A stretch of DNA of 64,000 bases from positions 372,001-436,000 of the forward strand of contig CAVTCF010000003.1 in NCBI GenBank assembly GCA_963733265.1, in the 5' to 3' direction. The DNA is from PALSA-1006 sp963733265 (lineage in GTDB: Bacteria > Pseudomonadota > Gammaproteobacteria > Burkholderiales > Gallionellaceae). Both the position numbers and the translations under genes were made by a program. Below the pieces are notes generated by a model. The model made no database searches. It saw only the letters and a list, made by a program, of their open reading frames with translations, and was not told where the DNA came from. Numbering within the stretch: the first letter of the stretch is position 1; every line of letters begins with the position of its first letter. Positions 61,278 through 64,000 of this stretch are shown here, piece by piece.

Positions 61278-62240
61278 ATGGAGAAGTTGTCGATGCGTAA
61301 AACAAGAGAAATACTACGCCTGAAGTTTGACCTCGATCTGTCGGACCGGCAGATATCAAAAAGCACCCAGGTAGCCAGAAGCACAATCAGTGACTACATA
61401 CGCCGTTTTGCGGTAGCCGGTTTGTCCTGGCCGCTGCCAGTCGACATGACCGAAGTTGATATTAATGCGCGGCTGTTTCCTCCCAAATTATTGTCGGTTG
61501 ATGTCTTGCGAGCATCGCCGAATTGGGATGAGGTGAAGCGGGAGATGCGTCGCAAAGGAGTCACCCTTTTCCTGTTGTGGCAAGAGTACAAAGCAAACCA
61601 GCCTGAAGGGTTCAACTACAGCTGGTTCTGCGAAAGCTATCGGAAATGGGCAGGCAAGCTCGATGCCGTGATGCGTCAGGAACATCCTGCGGGCGAAAAG
61701 TGCTTCGTGGACTATTGCGGTAAAACGATGCCGGTTACGGATCGGTACACCGGTGAGATTCTTCAGGTGCAAATTGGAGAGTTGCTTGTGCGTCTTAATC
61801 AGCGTCCATTCAAAAAGCTTGCCGGATGCAGAGAATCGTTGTTTCGCACCATCGACTACAGCTCGCATTACATCCGATTGACGCGCCTGTTTCAGGAGTT
61901 GGACACGGGACGCGCCGATGGTCGCTACGCCAGGATGATGCGGCAATTTGCCAAGGCGGATGTTCTCATCCTGGATGAATGGGGACTTGCCGTGCTCACC
62001 GATCAACACAGGCGCGACCTGCTGGAAATACTGGACGATCGCTACAACCTGCGTGCGACGATCATCACCAGCCAGTTATGTTCACTGGCGCCGGTAGTAC
62101 GACGACATACCGTGCAACTGGGCTGCCTGCGAAATATTACATTGCGAGCAAAACCTGTTCAGAAACAGCACGAACTTCTTTTCTGCGGCCATGTCCGGGA
62201 AATGGCATATCTTCCACTTCCACTAGGCCAAAACGTTTAA
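61278..62240 (+). mobile_element. IS21 remnant: deleted IstA-IstB fusion
   Basis: One reading frame of 320 codons is stitched from IS21 parts: IstA N-terminus with helix-turn-helix (MRKTREILRLKFDLDLSDRQISKSTQVARSTISDYI), truncated within KCFVDYCGKTMPV; the IstA C-terminus (LNQRPFKKLAGCRESLF); then the IstB ATPase middle (ILDEWGLAVLTDQHRRDLLEILDDRYNLRATIITSQL) without its P-loop. From about 62095 the frame runs into unrelated DNA. It cannot transpose but is in frame throughout. Confidence 0.75.
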
Positions 62241-62499
62241 GCTCATCAACATCTCTTTTTACAGCGCTACGGTCCCGGTGAAGGCGTTGGGACAAATCAG
62301 TTATAGAACCTGGGCATTCCCTGACTTCTCGGAATAGCACAAGCTTTGCAGTGGTAATCAGACGAGCCAGTTCTTCCGGATCTTCGAACGCTATAACTCG
62401 CTCACGTGGAATGCGCTTACCCTGATCGGCAAATTTGGCAATTACTTTTCCGCGCTTGAAGAACTCATCCGTAGTTGCTACTTTGATTATTGTCTTCAT
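62137..62499 (-). CDS. Winged-helix antitoxin-like protein (HVO_A0114 family)
   Basis: A 120-residue putative DNA-binding protein: ELARLITTAKLVLFREVRECPGSITDLSQRLHRDRSAVKRDVDELKRFGLVEVED is a MarR-like winged helix. The C-terminus ends near the IS21 remnant and may be altered. Start ATG 62499 overlaps the toxin stop, so the pair is translationally coupled. Confidence 0.7.
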   Translation of the reverse strand: MKTIIKVATTDEFFKRGKVIAKFADQGKRIPRERVIAFEDPEELARLITTAKLVLFREVRECPGSITDLSQRLHRDRSAVKRDVDELKRFGLVEVEDMPFPGHGRRKEVRAVSEQVLLAM

Positions 62500-62795
62500 T
62501 ATCTCTTGCTCCTAAATTTTATCCAGTCTGCCTGAAAGCGTTCCTCGATGTCTTCGAAACTAACAAACGCAACTGGTTCAACCTTGCCCATAAAGTGCCG
62601 ATGATGTAAGCCATGCGCATTGTCGTAACCAACTACTCTCCCATTATCTCCTTGGAAAATCTTATGGTTGATATATGCCAAGTTGTACCGCACTATTTTT
62701 CCCTGGCCGTCCTCCCAAACTTCACGGCGCAGCAGGCCGTTTCCGTTTTTTAAGGACAATGACCAGGAATCATCGGATACTTTTATTTCAGCCAT
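62499..62795 (-). CDS. DUF6516-type toxin-like protein
   Basis: A 98-residue protein containing VRYNLAYINHKIFQGDNGRVVGYDNAHGLHHRHFMGKVEPVAFVSFEDIEERFQADW, the DUF6516 pattern, whose members pair with HVO_A0114-type proteins as presumed toxin-antitoxin modules. The activity is unknown. The order is toxin first, antitoxin second. Confidence 0.7.
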   Translation of the reverse strand: MAEIKVSDDSWSLSLKNGNGLLRREVWEDGQGKIVRYNLAYINHKIFQGDNGRVVGYDNAHGLHHRHFMGKVEPVAFVSFEDIEERFQADWIKFRSKR

Positions 62796-62879
62796 GACTT
62801 AATATATCATGGCTGAGAGTTGTAAATCAAATTTCCATATTGAGTAAATGGCAATTCGTCTACCCAATACCGTCAGTGC

Positions 62880-63220
62880 AAGAAATGATACCCCGCCATT
62901 TTCCCCGAGGTTTCCAGCCCAGAGTATTGGAAGCGCCGACGGACAGCCCGGTGATGTTGCCAACACGATCCCGCGTATAACTTTGCCCCATGACAGGGAT
63001 GTCCGAGCAAGTCATAGGTGGTTGCCGTGGTGCCATTCAAGGCATCACGTACCAGTAGCGGGCGGTTGAGTTCATCAAACTGGGTGCTGACTGAGCATCC
63101 GTCCGTATTCTTGGGTTGCAGGCTTGCGCTGGCATTGGCATCAATGGCGCAAATACGGTTGCCATCGGCATCAAACTTAAAGGATGAAACATAGCCGTGC
63201 GGATCGGTGACGGTCAGCGG
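62880..63220 (-). pseudogene. Rhs/YD-repeat protein fragment
   Basis: On the minus strand the sequence reads PLTVTDPHGYVSSFKFDADGNRI, FDELNRPLLVRDALNGTTATTYDLLGHP and, after a frameshift, SYTRDRVGNITGLS. These are Rhs/YD repeats. The frame is interrupted and neither end is present. Confidence 0.7.
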
Positions 63221-63328
63221 TTGAACTTATTCAACCGGCAAGGGCTAAAATAAATAACAGCCCTTCACATTGCCAATATTTTTAATTCGTCGCATGCTTT
63301 ATCCATTTCTATTAATTTTGCGCTCCCG

Positions 63329-63949
63329 TTAATATAGTTTTTGCATCAAATGCCTACCCTCTGGCAGGTCTTTATTTAAAATGGAAACTATTCTCTTTTC
63401 TTCACCGTCGCGCAGCCTTCTATCACGCTCAACATCTTTCCTTCCGGTAGATGTTGTAGCGTACCGTTTCGGGAGTATTCGCAATGGGTTGGCGATTAGC
63501 AAAGAGTCCGATCTACGAATTACCCAATCAAGACATCTGGCAAGTGCACCAACTTTCTTTCGAATAGTGGATGGCGCTCCACCGGCGACTTGTAGGTCTT
63601 TAATCCAACTTTCTGCCCACTTGTAATCGACCTTATCGAGCACACGATCCCCGACCTGATTTTTTAATTGTCCAAGAATTCCGACATCATCATCTGTGAT
63701 ATGCACTGCTGCTATGTATTCAAGTACCGCATCTTTGATAGTCTTGAGCGACTTGGTTGCCTTGACTTTAAACTCATCCGGCACAATCCCGGCGTCAAGC
63801 AGCTTTTCCAGATGCGCGCAGTACGCTATTCCATCCATCTCGCTATCGAAGGTGAGCGTTATCGGCTTTGGTAGAAGCCCTTTTCGTTTAATTACAAACT
63901 CCCAACTTCCCGCGCTTCTCTGCCGATGTGATGCCATGAATTTCCCCAA
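63329..63949 (-). pseudogene. Tyrosine integrase, N-terminal fragment
   Basis: About 206 residues: MASHRQRSAGSWEFVIKRKGLLPKPITLTFDSEMDGIAY is the arm-type DNA-binding domain, followed by the SAM-like core (LEYIAAVHITDDDVGILGQLKNQVGDRVLDKVDYKWAESWIKDL). It ends before the catalytic Arg and so lacks the active centre. Different from the integrase at 59093. Confidence 0.75.
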
Positions 63950-64000
63950 TAAACAAACTCCCGTCGACGCACAATTGTCCGAACTACGGGTGGTTCTGCC

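Overview
The window looks like chromosomal DNA of a nitrogen-fixing proteobacterium. Iron superoxide dismutase, RND and TonB systems and a moderate GC content suggest a betaproteobacterium or gammaproteobacterium, possibly of the Nitrosomonadales/Gallionellaceae type, but the genus cannot be fixed from sequence reading alone. The central block (about 11-52.6 kb) is a vanadium nitrogenase region. It holds vnfDGK (26-29.3 kb), vnfH with two ferredoxins and a NafY/VnfY-like protein (18.2-20.3 kb), vnfEN and vnfX (14.6-17.9 kb), the activator vnfA (48.1-49.8 kb), an Nfu-type scaffold, a ModE repressor, a DNA-binding-only ModE paralogue, a molbindin and five NifX/NafY-family cofactor-binding proteins. 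No nifDK, nifB, nifUS or nifV is present, so NifB-cofactor and homocitrate must come from elsewhere in the genome.

Layout. 0-6 kb: end of an unknown gene, sodB, an EamA exporter, a short-chain dehydrogenase, a TetR regulator and an NAD-dependent epimerase/reductase. 6-13.2 kb: FixG-like ferredoxin, a PAS-sigma54 activator, RND remnant, OsmC protein, Met-rich outer-membrane protein and a cytochrome c'-like protein. 13.3-20.8 kb: vnfEN/vnfH block. 21-25.5 kb: TonB-ExbB-ExbD with a TonB-dependent receptor. 26-31.6 kb: vnfDGK plus four downstream genes. 32.2-36.8 kb: FecI/FecR pair, FitAB-type toxin-antitoxin, AAA ATPase. 36.9-43 kb: insertion sequences, including an IS1380 nested in an IS5-type element that itself splits a glutathione S-transferase gene. 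43-46.8 kb: a phosphonate-type ABC transporter with two binding proteins and a Nif11-like peptide. 47.2-52.6 kb: regulators. 52.8-58.2 kb: TetR-regulated RND pump and thioesterase. 58.4-64 kb: decayed mobile-element ground with two integrase remnants, an IS21 deletion fusion, an Rhs fragment and small toxin-antitoxin-like genes.

How it works together. Four promoter regions (vnfE, vnfH, vnfD and the divergent transporter/nfu region) carry sigma54 -24/-12 elements with upstream dyads of the form GTAC-N6-G(T/A)AC, the known VnfA target. This ties the ABC transporter and Nfu gene to V-nitrogenase and makes the transporter a strong candidate vanadate importer. Three other units (the Met-rich outer-membrane protein, the FecI/FecR pair and an orphan OmpR-type winged-helix protein) share a different promoter design: NifA-type TGT-N10-ACA sites about 20 bp apart, a near-consensus sigma54 promoter, and a 24-bp ModE-like box. 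A further ModE-like box precedes the operon containing vnfA. The sequence therefore predicts a two-layer circuit in which NifA/sigma54 and molybdate-ModE set a group of accessory regulators and envelope proteins, while VnfA/sigma54 drives the enzyme, its cofactor machinery and the transporter. All of this is inference from motifs and gene families.
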